DNA of 64,000 nucleotides from Flavobacterium sinopsychrotolerans (lineage in GTDB: Bacteria; Bacteroidota; Bacteroidia; Flavobacteriales; Flavobacteriaceae), in NCBI RefSeq assembly GCF_900110375.1, contig NZ_FODN01000004.1, positions 124,001-188,000 on the forward strand, in the 5' to 3' direction. Positions 53,362 through 62,724 of this stretch are shown piece by piece (position 1 is the stretch's first letter; each line of letters opens with the position of its first letter). The notes beneath the pieces were generated by a model. The model was not told the origin of the DNA, did not search any database, and saw only the letters and a list, made by a program, of their open reading frames with translations. A program made the position numbers and the translations under genes.

Positions 53362-54744
53362 ATGTCAGATAACAAAGTTATTCTAGGTAGTGAAGAATGG
53401 TGTTCTTTTCCAGAATTAGGGATCCCTACCATTAAAGCCCGAGTAGATTCGGGTGCAAAAACATCCGCTTTACATGCTATAAACATTGCTCCGTTTATCA
53501 AAAATGAAAGCAACTGGGTGAAATTTGACATTAACCCAATTCAAAATAATTTAAAAACGGTAATTCATTGTGAAGCACCATTAATTGATAAACGCATCGT
53601 TAAAAGTTCGAGTGGTTTTAGAGAACAACGCTATGTAATTCAAACAAATCTACAAATTGGAACTTCTCAGTGGCCAATAGAAATGACGTTGACCAATCGA
53701 GATTCAATGGGTTTCCGAATGCTTTTAGGTCGTGAAGCCATGAGCGGAAGAGTTCTGGTTGATCCGGAACAAAAATATCTTTTGGGACAGCCTACTTCTG
53801 ATAGTTTAAAAGAATTATATAAAAATTCCGAGAAAGCAAGTTCTGGTTTACGAATCGGACTTTTGGCAAGTAATCCTGAATTGTACAGCAACAAGCGTAT
53901 TATGGAGGCAGGCGAAATGCGTGGTCACGAAATGCATTTTCTGAACATCAAGGAATGCTATATGAAACTGGATGCAAAAACGCCAGAAATTCATTATCGT
54001 GGCGGTAAAATACTAAATCAATTTGACGCCATTATACCAAGAATCAGGCCTAGCATTACATTTTACGGTTGCGCATTGACCAGACAATTTGAGGCATTAA
54101 AAGTCTATTGCTTGAATTCATCGAACGCCATTACGCAATCACGCGATAAATTATACTCTTTACAATTACTGCTGAATCACGGTGTAGAAATTCCTACTAC
54201 TGGTTTTGCCAATTCTCCTTTGGATACCGATGACTTGATAAAAATGGTTGGCGGTTCTCCATTAATCGTAAAATTACTGGAAGGAACACAAGGGAAAGGT
54301 GTCGTCTTAGCCGAAACAAAAAAAGCCGCAGAAAGTGTAATCAATGCATTCAAAAGCTTAAATGCCAATATATTAGTTCAAGAATTTATCAAAGAAGCTA
54401 ACGGAAAAGATATCCGTTGTTTTGTAATTGACGGAAAAGTAGTTGCCGCCATTCAGCGTGAAGCGATGCCCGGCGAATTTAGAGCCAACATCCATCTTGG
54501 AGGAACAGCATCAGTTATAAAGGTAACCGCAGAAGAAAAACGTATTGCCATAAAAGCTACGAAAGCTATGGACCTCAAAGTGGCAGGTGTAGATATCATT
54601 CGTTCCGCTAAAGGCCCGTTATTATTGGAAGTAAATTCATCGCCAGGATTAGAAGGAATTGAAGGAGCTACCAATAAAGATATTGCCGGTGAAATGATAA
54701 AAGCAATTGAAAAGAATTTTAAACAAAAAACAGATTTAAAATAA
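53362..54744 (+). CDS. rimK: RimB-RimK fusion: retropepsin-like protease domain plus ATP-grasp glutamate ligase
   Basis: The 460-residue protein joins two functions. Residues 1-145 form an ATP-dependent zinc-protease/RimB-type domain of the aspartic retropepsin fold, with the active-site loop [13 protein letters not shown] (D29-S30-G31) and [15 protein letters not shown]. Residues about 160-455 are a RimK ATP-grasp ligase: [58 protein letters not shown] and [15 protein letters not shown]. RimK adds glutamates to the C-terminus of ribosomal protein S6; RimB-type proteins act with it, likely trimming. In Pseudomonas and E. coli relatives these are separate proteins. The physical fusion supports a shared job. 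Confidence 0.9.
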   Translation: MSDNKVILGSEEWCSFPELGIPTIKARVDSGAKTSALHAINIAPFIKNESNWVKFDINPIQNNLKTVIHCEAPLIDKRIVKSSSGFREQRYVIQTNLQIGTSQWPIEMTLTNRDSMGFRMLLGREAMSGRVLVDPEQKYLLGQPTSDSLKELYKNSEKASSGLRIGLLASNPELYSNKRIMEAGEMRGHEMHFLNIKECYMKLDAKTPEIHYRGGKILNQFDAIIPRIRPSITFYGCALTRQFEALKVYCLNSSNAITQSRDKLYSLQLLLNHGVEIPTTGFANSPLDTDDLIKMVGGSPLIVKLLEGTQGKGVVLAETKKAAESVINAFKSLNANILVQEFIKEANGKDIRCFVIDGKVVAAIQREAMPGEFRANIHLGGTASVIKVTAEEKRIAIKATKAMDLKVAGVDIIRSAKGPLLLEVNSSPGLEGIEGATNKDIAGEMIKAIEKNFKQKTDLK

Positions 54745-54827
54745 CCAATAATTCGGCATTACTGTACTACAATATATTTAATTATTGACAGTAAAGTAGT
54801 TTAGCAAATGTATTAAACCTAAAAAAA

Positions 54828-55343
54828 ATGAACGAATATCTTGATATAATTCTTCGAAGTATTACCGTTTATTTTTTTATGGTTATTGCATTACGCCTTT
54901 TTGGCAAGAAAGAATTGTCTCAACTGAACACTGCTGATGTAATATTAATTCTACTCATCAGTAACTCCGTTCAAAATGCAATGGTAGGAAACGATACCAG
55001 TTTATTGGGAGGTTTAGCTGCGGCAACTGTATTGTTTAGCATCAATTTTATTTTAAAGAAATTGATGTTTAAGTACCCAAAATTCAGTGATTTCATGCAA
55101 GAAAAACCAGAAATTCTTATACACAACGGCAATTTGGATTTTAAGACTCTTAGTAAATTAAACATCACTTCTGATGAATTAAAAGAAGCCATGCGGGAAC
55201 ATGGAATTGAATATTTTAAAGATGTAAAATTAGCAATGCTAGAAATAGACGGAAATATTAGCATTATATCTGGAGACACCAATTTAAAACAAACCCATTA
55301 CAAACGCAGACGCATTCATAAAAATTTAGGTGGAATAAATTAG
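54828..55343 (+). CDS. DUF421 (YetF-like) membrane protein
   Basis: The 171-residue protein has three membrane helices in the first 80 residues (YFFMVIALRLFGKKELSQLN is the family's hallmark start) and a cytosolic DUF421 domain (about 85-165) with KPEILIHNGNLDFKTLSKLNIT region and the ELKEAMREHGI segment. YetF-like proteins influence spore or envelope properties in Bacillus, but their biochemical role is unknown. It follows rimK by 83 bases and may be co-transcribed. Confidence 0.85.
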   Translation: MNEYLDIILRSITVYFFMVIALRLFGKKELSQLNTADVILILLISNSVQNAMVGNDTSLLGGLAAATVLFSINFILKKLMFKYPKFSDFMQEKPEILIHNGNLDFKTLSKLNITSDELKEAMREHGIEYFKDVKLAMLEIDGNISIISGDTNLKQTHYKRRRIHKNLGGIN

Positions 55344-55406
55344 ACTTAAAGAACTCAAAATATAGCTAAAGGGTTTTAAAAACAAACGAATTGCATCAAA
55401 ATAATT

Positions 55407-56000
55407 ATGCTCGATTCTTTCAAAACATACTTTCAATCCAAAACGAATCTAACGGACGAACAGTTTCTTTCGATTACAGATACATTGCAATCCAAAAAAG
55501 TAGAAAAAGGAACAGTCCTACTCCATCAGGGCGATATTTGTCAACACTCTTTTTTTGTTTCCAAAGGTTTATTACGTTCGTACACCATTGATGAAAATGG
55601 AAAAGAACATATCATTCAGTTTGCGGCTGAGAATTGGATTATTTCGGATAGAAGTAGTTCTTATTTCAATGAACCTTCTGAATTATTTATTGATGCTATT
55701 GAAGATACTGAAATTGTGTTCATCGACAAAAAATTCATTAATGCTGCTGCAGAAATAAGCATTTCTTTTCGAGAACAAGACAATACTGCGCTACACAATC
55801 ACATTCGACAACTTCAAAAACGAGTCAACTTATTATTAGGAGCTACTGCTGAACAACGCTATTTAGATTTCATAACCATTTACGCAAGTCTTACTTTACG
55901 AATTCCACAATGGATGATTGCTTCCTATCTAGGTATTACGCCTGAAACTTTGAGTAGGGTTCGCAAAGAATTAGCTAAAAGGAATTTTAAGCCGTATTAA
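55407..56000 (+). CDS. Crp/Fnr family transcriptional regulator
   Basis: The 197-residue protein has an N-terminal cupin-like cNMP-binding fold (LLHQGDICQHSFFVSKGLLRSY, about 32-53) and a C-terminal winged helix (WMIASYLGITPETLSRVRKELAKR, about 169-192). The phosphate-binding cassette of cAMP-binding CRP (GExxxxxxxxRxA) is absent; residues here read RSSSYFNEPSELFIDA. It is therefore unlikely to bind cAMP made by the cyclase at 11717. It is immediately upstream of the pirin operon, 90 bases away, and probably regulates it. Confidence 0.88.
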   Translation: MLDSFKTYFQSKTNLTDEQFLSITDTLQSKKVEKGTVLLHQGDICQHSFFVSKGLLRSYTIDENGKEHIIQFAAENWIISDRSSSYFNEPSELFIDAIEDTEIVFIDKKFINAAAEISISFREQDNTALHNHIRQLQKRVNLLLGATAEQRYLDFITIYASLTLRIPQWMIASYLGITPETLSRVRKELAKRNFKPY

Positions 56001-56055
56001 TTCTTAACAAATTCATTTCTTATCCTACATCAATGCATCTGATTTTAATCCATAG

Positions 56056-56063
56056 TAAATTTG
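56056..56063 (+). promoter_or_regulatory. TAnnTTTG box of the pirin operon
   Basis: TAAATTTG lies 26 bases before the ATG of the first pirin gene. The surrounding ATAGTAAATTTGTACTAT is also a small near-palindrome and could be a regulator site. Confidence 0.45.
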
Positions 56064-56089
56064 TACTATAATTAAAATAAGACATCACA

Positions 56090-56968
56090 ATGAAAACAAA
56101 AAATATTGAATTAGTATTGGCTCCACCTCCACCACACATGGTTGGTGACGGTTTTAGAGTACACAATTTTATCCCGAGCGGATATCATTTAGACATGAAA
56201 AGAATGAGTCCATTCATCATGATGGATTATAATTCTAAATTTTATTTTCCGCCAACGGACCAACCCAGAGGCGTAAGTGTCCATCCACACAGAGGTTTTG
56301 AAACCGTTACGATTGCCTACAAAGGAAAAGTAGCGCATCATGACAGTTCCGGAAACAGTGGCATTATTGGTGAAGGAGATGTACAATGGATGACTGCAGC
56401 TTCGGGAATTTTACACAAAGAATACCATGAAGAAGAATTTAGCAAAAATGGTGGTGATTTTCAAATGGTACAGCTTTGGGTCAACCTTCCGGCAAAAGAC
56501 AAAATGTCAATACCAAAATACCAGGGAATTACTAACGACCAAATCAATAAATTGGAACTTCCTGATAATGGCGGCGTGATTGAAGTGATAGCTGGAGAAT
56601 ATGAAAATGCAAAAGGTTCTGCTTCTACTTTCACACCCGTACATTTACTAAATGCCAAATTAAGTAAAGGAGCAAAAGCATCTTTTCATTTTCCGGCAAA
56701 TTACAACACTGCTTTACTTGTTATTGAAGGAAGCATAAAAGTGAATGATAGCAAAAATGTTCCTGCTGACCACTTTGCATTGTTCGAAAATGAAGGCGAA
56801 GAATTTACCATTGAAGCAACTGAAAATGCAATCGTTTTAATTTTAAGCGGTGAACCTATCAATGAACCTATTGCAGCACACGGTCCGTTTGTAATGAATA
56901 CCCAAGCCGAAATCATGCAAGCATTCAATGATGTGAATATGGGGAAATTCGGTTATTTAGAAGAATAA
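56090..56968 (+). CDS. Pirin family protein 1
   Basis: The 292-residue bicupin has the pirin signature in the N-terminal domain: PFIMMDYNSKFYFPP, SVHPHRGFETVTIAYKGKVAHHDS with metal-binding His residues and GDVQWMTAASGILHKEYHEEEF (about 97-118). The C-terminal cupin (about 170-285) is degenerate. Pirins bind iron; some are quercetin dioxygenases, others redox or transcription cofactors. It is the first gene of a four-gene operon, 32 bases before a second pirin. Confidence 0.9.
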   Translation: MKTKNIELVLAPPPPHMVGDGFRVHNFIPSGYHLDMKRMSPFIMMDYNSKFYFPPTDQPRGVSVHPHRGFETVTIAYKGKVAHHDSSGNSGIIGEGDVQWMTAASGILHKEYHEEEFSKNGGDFQMVQLWVNLPAKDKMSIPKYQGITNDQINKLELPDNGGVIEVIAGEYENAKGSASTFTPVHLLNAKLSKGAKASFHFPANYNTALLVIEGSIKVNDSKNVPADHFALFENEGEEFTIEATENAIVLILSGEPINEPIAAHGPFVMNTQAEIMQAFNDVNMGKFGYLEE

Positions 56969-57000
56969 TTCGTTATTTTTATATTTTAAAATACATCAAA

Positions 57001-57888
57001 ATGTCAAACATCAAACTGATAATAGAAGAACGCCCGAGTAATATTGGTAACTTTATGGTTGGGCGATTGCTTCCCTTTCGTGAAAAAAGAATGGTTGGAC
57101 CATTTGCATTCATCGATCATATGGGACCAACCTGTATGAGCGATTACGAAAATCTTGATGTTCCGACACATCCACACATTGGGCTTTCCACTTTAACCTA
57201 TTTGTTCGAAGGAAGCATTATGCACAAAGACAGTTTGGGAACTGAAATGGAAATCAAACCCGGGCAAATCAATTGGATGACTGCAGGAAAAGGAATCGTT
57301 CACTCGGAACGAACGCCTGAGTATTTGCGTAGTTCTAATAAAATGTTGCACGGACTTCAAATTTGGGTGGCATTACCGAAAGAATTGGAAGAAATGGAGC
57401 CTTCTTTTTTTCACGTTCCTGAAAATCAAATACCAGAATGGGAAACGGATGATATTGCCTATAAACTTATAGCTGGCGAAGTACTTGGTAAAAAATCACC
57501 TGTCCCGGTTTACAGTCCGCTGTATCTTTTAGAACTAAAAAGCACTACGAGTCAAACCGTTACAATAGGCGAGTATTTATTTGGAGAAAGCGCTTTATAC
57601 ATTTTAGAAGGCAGTATTGAAAGTGAAGGAAATGTATTTGGTCCAAAGCAAATTTTGATTGCCAAAGACAGCAAACTCTGTACTTTTGACATGGTAGCAA
57701 ACACCACAATTTATATTTTTGGAGGAGAACCCTTTCCAGAAGAACGAATTATCTATTGGAATTTTGTCGCTTCAACTAAAGAACTGATTGAAAATGCAAA
57801 AGCAAAATGGTTGACACAAACGTTTGATACAGTTCCTGGCGAAACTGAATTTGTTCCACTTCCGGAGCAAAATAAAAAAGACAAATAA
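57001..57888 (+). CDS. Pirin family protein 2
   Basis: The 295-residue bicupin shows the same signature: GPFAFIDHMGPTCMSDYENL, VPTHPHIGLSTLTYLFEGSIMHKDS with the metal-binding His residues and QINWMTAGKGIVHSERTPEYL (about 90-110). It belongs to a subfamily different from its neighbour (about one quarter identity by eye). The stop overlaps the ATG of the OsmC gene by one base, so the pair is coupled. Substrate unknown. Confidence 0.9.
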   Translation: MSNIKLIIEERPSNIGNFMVGRLLPFREKRMVGPFAFIDHMGPTCMSDYENLDVPTHPHIGLSTLTYLFEGSIMHKDSLGTEMEIKPGQINWMTAGKGIVHSERTPEYLRSSNKMLHGLQIWVALPKELEEMEPSFFHVPENQIPEWETDDIAYKLIAGEVLGKKSPVPVYSPLYLLELKSTTSQTVTIGEYLFGESALYILEGSIESEGNVFGPKQILIAKDSKLCTFDMVANTTIYIFGGEPFPEERIIYWNFVASTKELIENAKAKWLTQTFDTVPGETEFVPLPEQNKKDK

Positions 57889-58280
57889 TGGGTAAGATAA
57901 CAGCAAGCATTGGTACTGAACTTTACAAAACGGAAATAGAATCCGAAACAAATTTGATCATTTCTGATGAACCTGAAAGTAGCGGAGGAAAAGATTTAGG
58001 CTTTGAGCCAAAAGAATTACTGGCTTCTTCCCTAGCTGCTTGCACGTGTATTACTTTGCGCATGTATGCCAACCGAAAAGGTTGGAATTTAACCGATGCA
58101 AAAGTTGAAGTCACTTTTGAAACTGATTCAGTGGAAAATAAATTCAAAATAGTACGTAACATTCAGTTATTCGGAGCTTTAGACAATGATCAAAAAACCC
58201 GTTTATTAAACATTGCTGATAAATGTCCGATACACAAAATTTTAACCAACCCGATCGAAATAACAACAGCATTAAATTAG
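57888..58280 (+). CDS. OsmC/Ohr family protein
   Basis: The 130-residue protein has PKELLASSLAACTCITLRMYANRKG with the first reactive Cys (about 52) and LNIADKCPIHKILTNP with the second (about 112). It is of the short OsmC subfamily, distinct from the gene at 40478. Likely a thiol peroxidase for organic hydroperoxides. It overlaps the second pirin gene by one base and precedes the GNAT gene by six bases, placing it in an oxidative-stress-flavoured operon. Confidence 0.9.
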   Translation: MGKITASIGTELYKTEIESETNLIISDEPESSGGKDLGFEPKELLASSLAACTCITLRMYANRKGWNLTDAKVEVTFETDSVENKFKIVRNIQLFGALDNDQKTRLLNIADKCPIHKILTNPIEITTALN

Positions 58281-58286
58281 AAATTC

Positions 58287-58568
58287 ATGACAATTGAACA
58301 AATAAATGAAATAAAAAACGGCTACTTTAGAGCCGTTGATAACGACATCGAAGCTGGAAGAATGACCTATACCTTGGCAGGAACTGATAAATTTATTATT
58401 GACCACACCGAAGTAAATCCTGATTTTGCTGGACAAAGTGTAGGCAAAAAAATGGTAATGGACGCCGTACAATATGCCAGGAAAAACAATCTTAAAATTT
58501 TACCATTATGTCCTTTCGCGAAAAGCGTATTTGATAAAACGAAGGAAATACAAAATCTTCTATTTTAG
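58287..58568 (+). CDS. Short GNAT-like N-acetyltransferase (YidJ/Gtn10-like)
   Basis: The 93-residue protein belongs to the short GNAT family with acetyl-CoA loop VNPDFAGQSVGKKMVMDAV (about 49-67) and NLKILPLCPFAKSVFDK near the C-terminus. Usual length is 90-100 residues. Members are called Gtn10/YidJ or simply GCN5-related; the substrate is unknown. Last gene of the pirin operon, followed by a two-way terminator. Confidence 0.88.
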   Translation: MTIEQINEIKNGYFRAVDNDIEAGRMTYTLAGTDKFIIDHTEVNPDFAGQSVGKKMVMDAVQYARKNNLKILPLCPFAKSVFDKTKEIQNLLF

Positions 58569-58587
58569 AAAATTCAATTTTAGAGCA

Positions 58588-58622
58588 TAAAAAAAACCAT
58601 TCTCAGTAAGAATGGTTTTTTA
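58588..58622. terminator. Bidirectional terminator between the pirin operon and the phosphate transporter
   Basis: AAAAAACCATTCT (58591-58603) and AGAATGGTTTTTT (58609-58621) form a 13-bp stem with a 5-base loop, with T runs on both strands. Confidence 0.85.
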
Positions 58623-58639
58623 TGATTGTTATCTTAGTA

Positions 58640-59923
58640 TTAAATAAAAATACTAAAGATATAGTAAATGATTGCTGCTAATATTGCTGAAATTGGAATA
58701 GTCAAAACCCAAGCCCATAATAAACTTACGGTCATTCCCCATCGTACTGCAGAAACTCTTTTAGTAAGTCCAACTCCAATGATAGATCCAGTAATAGTAT
58801 GCGTTGTACTTACAGGCACTTTAAAATGCTCTGTAAAATATAATGTCAATGCTCCAGCAGTTTCTGCGGCAACACCTTCAAAAGAAGTCACTTTCGTGAT
58901 TTTTGATCCCATTGTTTTCACAATTTTCCATCCTCCACTTAACGTTCCAGCTGCAATAGCAGAATAACATGCTAAAGGAATCCAAGCGGGCATTTTGAAT
59001 GCTCCTTCGTCATTTGGCAGAACAACATCTAACCAAGCTGGAAGCGATTCTTGAGCAACTCCACTGGTGTGAATGTAAACAGCAACAGCAGCTGCAATAA
59101 TACCCATAACTTTTTGGGAGTCATTTCCACCGTGTCCTAAACTAAAGGCTGCAGAAGATAGTAATTGCATTTTTTTCAACCATGCCGTAGCTTGATTTAA
59201 ATTTAAACTACTAAATATCAAACAGAATGTGCTTATGGAAAGAACAATGAATGCTACCAAAAACCATTTAATATTGTGTGCTTCAAAAGCAACACTCCAA
59301 AAAGGAGAATCAAAACGAGGTTTTTCGATTTGATCGTAATAAATCATTTGGCTTTCTACAAACCAAATTGTCAAAATCATTAAAGAAGCTGTGAATATTT
59401 TTGGATAGATGCTTTTTTTAGAAGCATTAAGTAGCCAAATCGATATTAAATAAGATATTAATGCTCCTAACAATGGGGCCAATATAATAAAAGCAACAAT
59501 GATTAAAACCCCTGAAGGCATTCCTCCATCTTTTCCTTCTTTGTACCAAGAAACAACACCAAATCCTGCATGAGCTATTGCTGCTCCTGCAAATCCTCCA
59601 ATTAGGGTATGGGAGGAACTGGAAGGAATTCCTTGCCACCAAGTAAATAAATTCCAAATAATTGCAGCGATTACACCTGCAAGGATTACAACTAAATTAA
59701 TATCCATTGTGTTAGCCGTTTTTGCAACAGTATCTGCCACACCAAAACCAAAAACCCAATAGGCCAAAAAGTTAAAAAACGCTGCCCAAACTACTGCTTG
59801 AAAAGGACTTAATACTTTTGTGGCAACAACGGTTGCTATAGCATTGGCTGCATCATGAAAACCATTAATGTAATCAAAAATTAAGGCCAGAACTATAATA
59901 ACTATAAGCAGAGTAAATTCCAT
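58640..59923 (-). CDS. PiT family inorganic phosphate transporter
   Basis: The 427-residue membrane protein has ten or more helices. It carries both inverted PiT signature repeats: GFHDAANAIATVVATKVLSP in the N-terminal half (about 21-40) and GHGGNDSQKVMGIIAAA in the C-terminal half (about 265-280), plus PSSSSHTLIGGFAGAAIAH and VPVSTTHTITGSIIGVG. It would import phosphate with protons or sodium. It follows the DUF47 gene by 31 bases; the pair is the common PitA plus PhoU-like arrangement. Confidence 0.94.
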   Translation of the reverse strand: MEFTLLIVIIVLALIFDYINGFHDAANAIATVVATKVLSPFQAVVWAAFFNFLAYWVFGFGVADTVAKTANTMDINLVVILAGVIAAIIWNLFTWWQGIPSSSSHTLIGGFAGAAIAHAGFGVVSWYKEGKDGGMPSGVLIIVAFIILAPLLGALISYLISIWLLNASKKSIYPKIFTASLMILTIWFVESQMIYYDQIEKPRFDSPFWSVAFEAHNIKWFLVAFIVLSISTFCLIFSSLNLNQATAWLKKMQLLSSAAFSLGHGGNDSQKVMGIIAAAVAVYIHTSGVAQESLPAWLDVVLPNDEGAFKMPAWIPLACYSAIAAGTLSGGWKIVKTMGSKITKVTSFEGVAAETAGALTLYFTEHFKVPVSTTHTITGSIIGVGLTKRVSAVRWGMTVSLLWAWVLTIPISAILAAIIYYIFSIFI

Positions 59924-59954
59924 AAATTATAATTTCAGAATGAAATGGATTAAA

Positions 59955-60599
59955 TTAAGAGTGTTTTACAGAAATTGATTCTAAAACACTGGCTACACTT
60001 TTACATTTATCCGTTGCCGTTTCTAAAACTGACAATACTTCTTTGTATTTGATAATGTTTTTAGCATCCGTTTCATTTTCAAATAAATCAAGAACTGCTT
60101 TATCATAAACATTATCAGATTTATTTTCTAACTTATTAATTCGAAGACAAGCATCTGTGATGTTCTTCATTTTTTTCAAATCTCTCAATTCTCTTACCGC
60201 AACATCAATGTTCTGACATGCTTCAAGATTAATTTCGGTCAGTTTTCTGATAGATTTTGTAATTTTATCCACTTGATACAATCGCATTCTACTCGCAGCA
60301 CCATGAAGATTACCAGCAACATTATCTATTGATGTTATTAATGAGTAAATATCTTCTCTATCAAACGGAGTAATAAAATTTCTACTCAACTCAAGATTAG
60401 TCTGACGAGCTATATCCTCCCCTTTTTGTTCTAAGACATCAATTTTTTGAAAAAGAGCCTCACGTTCCTTTAAAGGAAGATTTACAGCTTCGTGCAAATT
60501 TGTTGCAATATCAATTAAGTTGCTTGATGCTTCTTCAAAAAGTGGAAAGAACTTTTTGTCTTTAGGAACCAAAAATTGGAAAAAATTATTTATGTTCAT
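59955..60599 (-). CDS. DUF47/PhoU-like regulator of the phosphate transporter
   Basis: The 214-residue all-helical protein matches DUF47 (TIGR00153, YkaA-like): FFQFLVPKDKKFFPLFEEAS at the start, ITPFDREDIYSLITSIDNVAG (about 78-98) and IKYKEVLSVLETATDKCKSVASVLESISVKHS at the end. It folds like PhoU, with three-helix bundles binding metal. It regulates the transporter encoded next. A promoter box lies at 60621-60628. Confidence 0.92.
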   Translation of the reverse strand: MNINNFFQFLVPKDKKFFPLFEEASSNLIDIATNLHEAVNLPLKEREALFQKIDVLEQKGEDIARQTNLELSRNFITPFDREDIYSLITSIDNVAGNLHGAASRMRLYQVDKITKSIRKLTEINLEACQNIDVAVRELRDLKKMKNITDACLRINKLENKSDNVYDKAVLDLFENETDAKNIIKYKEVLSVLETATDKCKSVASVLESISVKHS

Positions 60600-60620
60600 T
60601 TTATTTTAAATTTAGAAGTG

Positions 60621-60628
60621 CAAAATTA
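60621..60628 (-). promoter_or_regulatory. TAnnTTTG box of the phosphate operon
   Basis: On the minus strand TAATTTTG lies 21 bases before the ATG at 60599, in the 50-base gap after hutH. Confidence 0.5.
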
Positions 60629-60649
60629 GTTCATTATTTTACGCTAATG

Positions 60650-62164
60650 TTAAGCTATTGTTAACAAATCGTCTTCGATTTGAAAACTGTTTAAAAAAGA
60701 AACTGTCTTTTCAATATCATAATGCAAAATTCGGTCTTCTTTAATCAAAGGAACTTCTTCGCGATACGCATTTAAAAACATTTCAATAAAATCACTGGAC
60801 TGCAATGGTCGTCTGTATTCTATGGCTTGAGAAGCATTCATTAATTCGATTGCTAAAATTCGTTCCAAATTATCCAAAACACGTAATGCTTTTGTAGCGG
60901 CATTTGCGCCCATACTTACATGATCTTCCTGCCCGTTACTGGAAACAATACTATCAACACTGGCGGGAGTTGCCAGTTGTTTATTTTGGCTGGCAATACT
61001 GGCAGCTGTATATTGCGGAATCATCAAACCAGAATTCAATCCTGGATTATCTACTAAAAATGCCGGAAGATTTCTAGTTCCTGAAATCAATTGATAGGTT
61101 CTTCGCTCCGAAATACTTCCCAATTCAGCTAAAGCAATGGCCATAAAATCTAAGGCTAAAGCCAAAGGTTGTCCGTGAAAATTCCCTCCGGAAATGATTT
61201 GGTCACTTTCAATAAAAATATTAGGATTATCTGTAACTGAATTGATTTCAGTCTTGAACACTTTTTTGACATAATCAATCGCATCTTTAGAGGCGCCATG
61301 CACTTGTGGCATGCATCGGAAGGAATACGGATCCTGAACGTGGTTTTTTGGCTGTTCGATAATTTCACTACCTTCCAAAAATCCTTTTATGCGGTTGGCT
61401 GTTACAATCTGTCCTTTGTGAGGTCGTATAAAATGGATCAATTCATTGAAAGGTTCAATTCTTCCATCAAAACCTTCAAGTGAAATTGTTCCTATCAAAT
61501 CAGCCAAATAAGAAAATTTGCTGACTTTCATCAAAATATGCGCTCCATACGCACTCATAAACTGCGTTCCGTTCAACAAAGCTAATCCTTCTTTTGACTG
61601 CAAAACAATCGGTTCCCAATCAAAATGTTTCAAAACTTCGCTGGAATGCACTTTTTTCCCTTCAAAATGCACCTCGCCTTCTCCTAATAAAGGTAATGAT
61701 AAATGTGCCAAAGGCGCTAAATCTCCCGAAGCTCCCAGTGAACCTTGTGTGTAAATTACCGGAAGAATATCATTGTTATAAAATGCAATTAAACGTTCCA
61801 CAGTTTGCAATTGAATTCCGGAATGTCCATAACTGAGCGACTGGATTTTAAGCAACAACATCAGTTTCACAATTTCGGTTGGTACCTCCTCACCTGTACC
61901 GCAAGAATGCGATTTCACTAAATTTTCCTGAAGTTTTGATAGATTCTCGTTGGATATTTTTACATTACAAAGTGATCCGAAACCTGTATTTATACCATAA
62001 ATTGGATCCGAATGGGAAGCCATCTTTTTGTCTAAATAATCGCGACATTTTTGAATATTTATTTTCGCCTCATCAGACAAAGCCAATGATTTATGATGAG
62101 AAACAATTTCCTCCAGTATTTCCAGACTAAGTAATTCAGTACTAATATAATGCGTATTATCCAT
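60650..62164 (-). CDS. hutH: Histidine ammonia-lyase
   Basis: The 504-residue enzyme has the MIO-forming Ala-Ser-Gly triad at residues 145-147 (GSLGASGDLAPLAH), YGINTGFGSLCNV near 56-68, NGTQFMSAYGA, VQDPYSFRCMPQVHGA and the SHSCGTG substrate loop. The SH pair in that loop allows histidine (or tyrosine) rather than phenylalanine, and the NGTQFM segment resembles true HutH rather than the well-known flavobacterial tyrosine ammonia-lyase. No hutU, hutI or hutG lies beside it. It would deaminate histidine to urocanate. Confidence 0.9.
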   Translation of the reverse strand: MDNTHYISTELLSLEILEEIVSHHKSLALSDEAKINIQKCRDYLDKKMASHSDPIYGINTGFGSLCNVKISNENLSKLQENLVKSHSCGTGEEVPTEIVKLMLLLKIQSLSYGHSGIQLQTVERLIAFYNNDILPVIYTQGSLGASGDLAPLAHLSLPLLGEGEVHFEGKKVHSSEVLKHFDWEPIVLQSKEGLALLNGTQFMSAYGAHILMKVSKFSYLADLIGTISLEGFDGRIEPFNELIHFIRPHKGQIVTANRIKGFLEGSEIIEQPKNHVQDPYSFRCMPQVHGASKDAIDYVKKVFKTEINSVTDNPNIFIESDQIISGGNFHGQPLALALDFMAIALAELGSISERRTYQLISGTRNLPAFLVDNPGLNSGLMIPQYTAASIASQNKQLATPASVDSIVSSNGQEDHVSMGANAATKALRVLDNLERILAIELMNASQAIEYRRPLQSSDFIEMFLNAYREEVPLIKEDRILHYDIEKTVSFLNSFQIEDDLLTIA

Positions 62165-62592
62165 TTTGATAGTGTTTAAAAGGTAAAATTGAATAAATCT
62201 TTATAATTACACAACATTTATTGACAATAATTTAAATTTCATAGTTAAACAAAACCAAATAATAGATTTCATGCAAATATTCTTATACGCTTACAATACT
62301 TTATTTGTAATTATCATATTTGTTCTCCTAAATAAGTAAACAAAATTTTTACGTACCAAAACAAACTGATTCTATGCAATTTTAATTTGATTAAGAACGA
62401 ATTACACCATTCATACCTGATAAAATTATACTTCAATACTCATAATTATTTGAAAAATTTAGCGAATATTACGAATAGCTTTATTAGAGACTTGATATAC
62501 CATACAATATTTCATAATCCGCAAATAGCCTCTACTATTTTCAAATATTCGCAAAAACGCCATTGAAGGCTTTATTTTTTTATAAAAAACTG
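62165..62592. other. Intergenic region between hutH and the thr leader
   Basis: No gene is seen. A 9-base inverted repeat (GCGAATATT near 62462, AATATTCGC near 62545) and several AT-rich tracts are present; their role is unknown. Confidence 0.45.
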
Positions 62593-62600
62593 TACTTTTG
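62593..62600 (+). promoter_or_regulatory. TAnnTTTG promoter box of the thr operon
   Basis: TACTTTTG, identical to the box of the arginine cluster, stands 11 bases before the leader-peptide ATG at 62611. No canonical TTG is seen upstream. Confidence 0.55.
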
Positions 62601-62610
62601 GAATATCAAA

Positions 62611-62715
62611 ATGGTAAACAATAAAGCTACATATCACTCTTCGATAACAACTCAAATCTGGGTTGGCACTGCTGTTACGTTTACTGCAACAACTACAACT
62701 ACCCCTTTGGGGTAA
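62611..62715 (+). CDS. Threonine-rich leader peptide (thrL-like)
   Basis: The 34-codon frame begins MVNNKATYH and contains 11 threonines, five in a row in TAVTFTATTTTTPLG just before the stop. It starts 11 bases after the promoter box and ends 172 bases before thrA. A small hairpin (TACCCC/GGGGTA, 62700-62714) covers its stop codon and a candidate terminator follows at 62725-62751. This is the classical form of a leader that stalls ribosomes when charged tRNA-Thr is scarce, like thrL of enterobacteria, although the sequence is unrelated. Confidence 0.8.
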   Translation: MVNNKATYHSSITTQIWVGTAVTFTATTTTTPLG

Positions 62716-62724
62716 ACATTCAAC

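Noticed and set aside
55407..56000. Crp-like protein as receptor for cAMP from the cyclase at 11717
   Set aside because: The phosphate-binding cassette with its arginine is missing.
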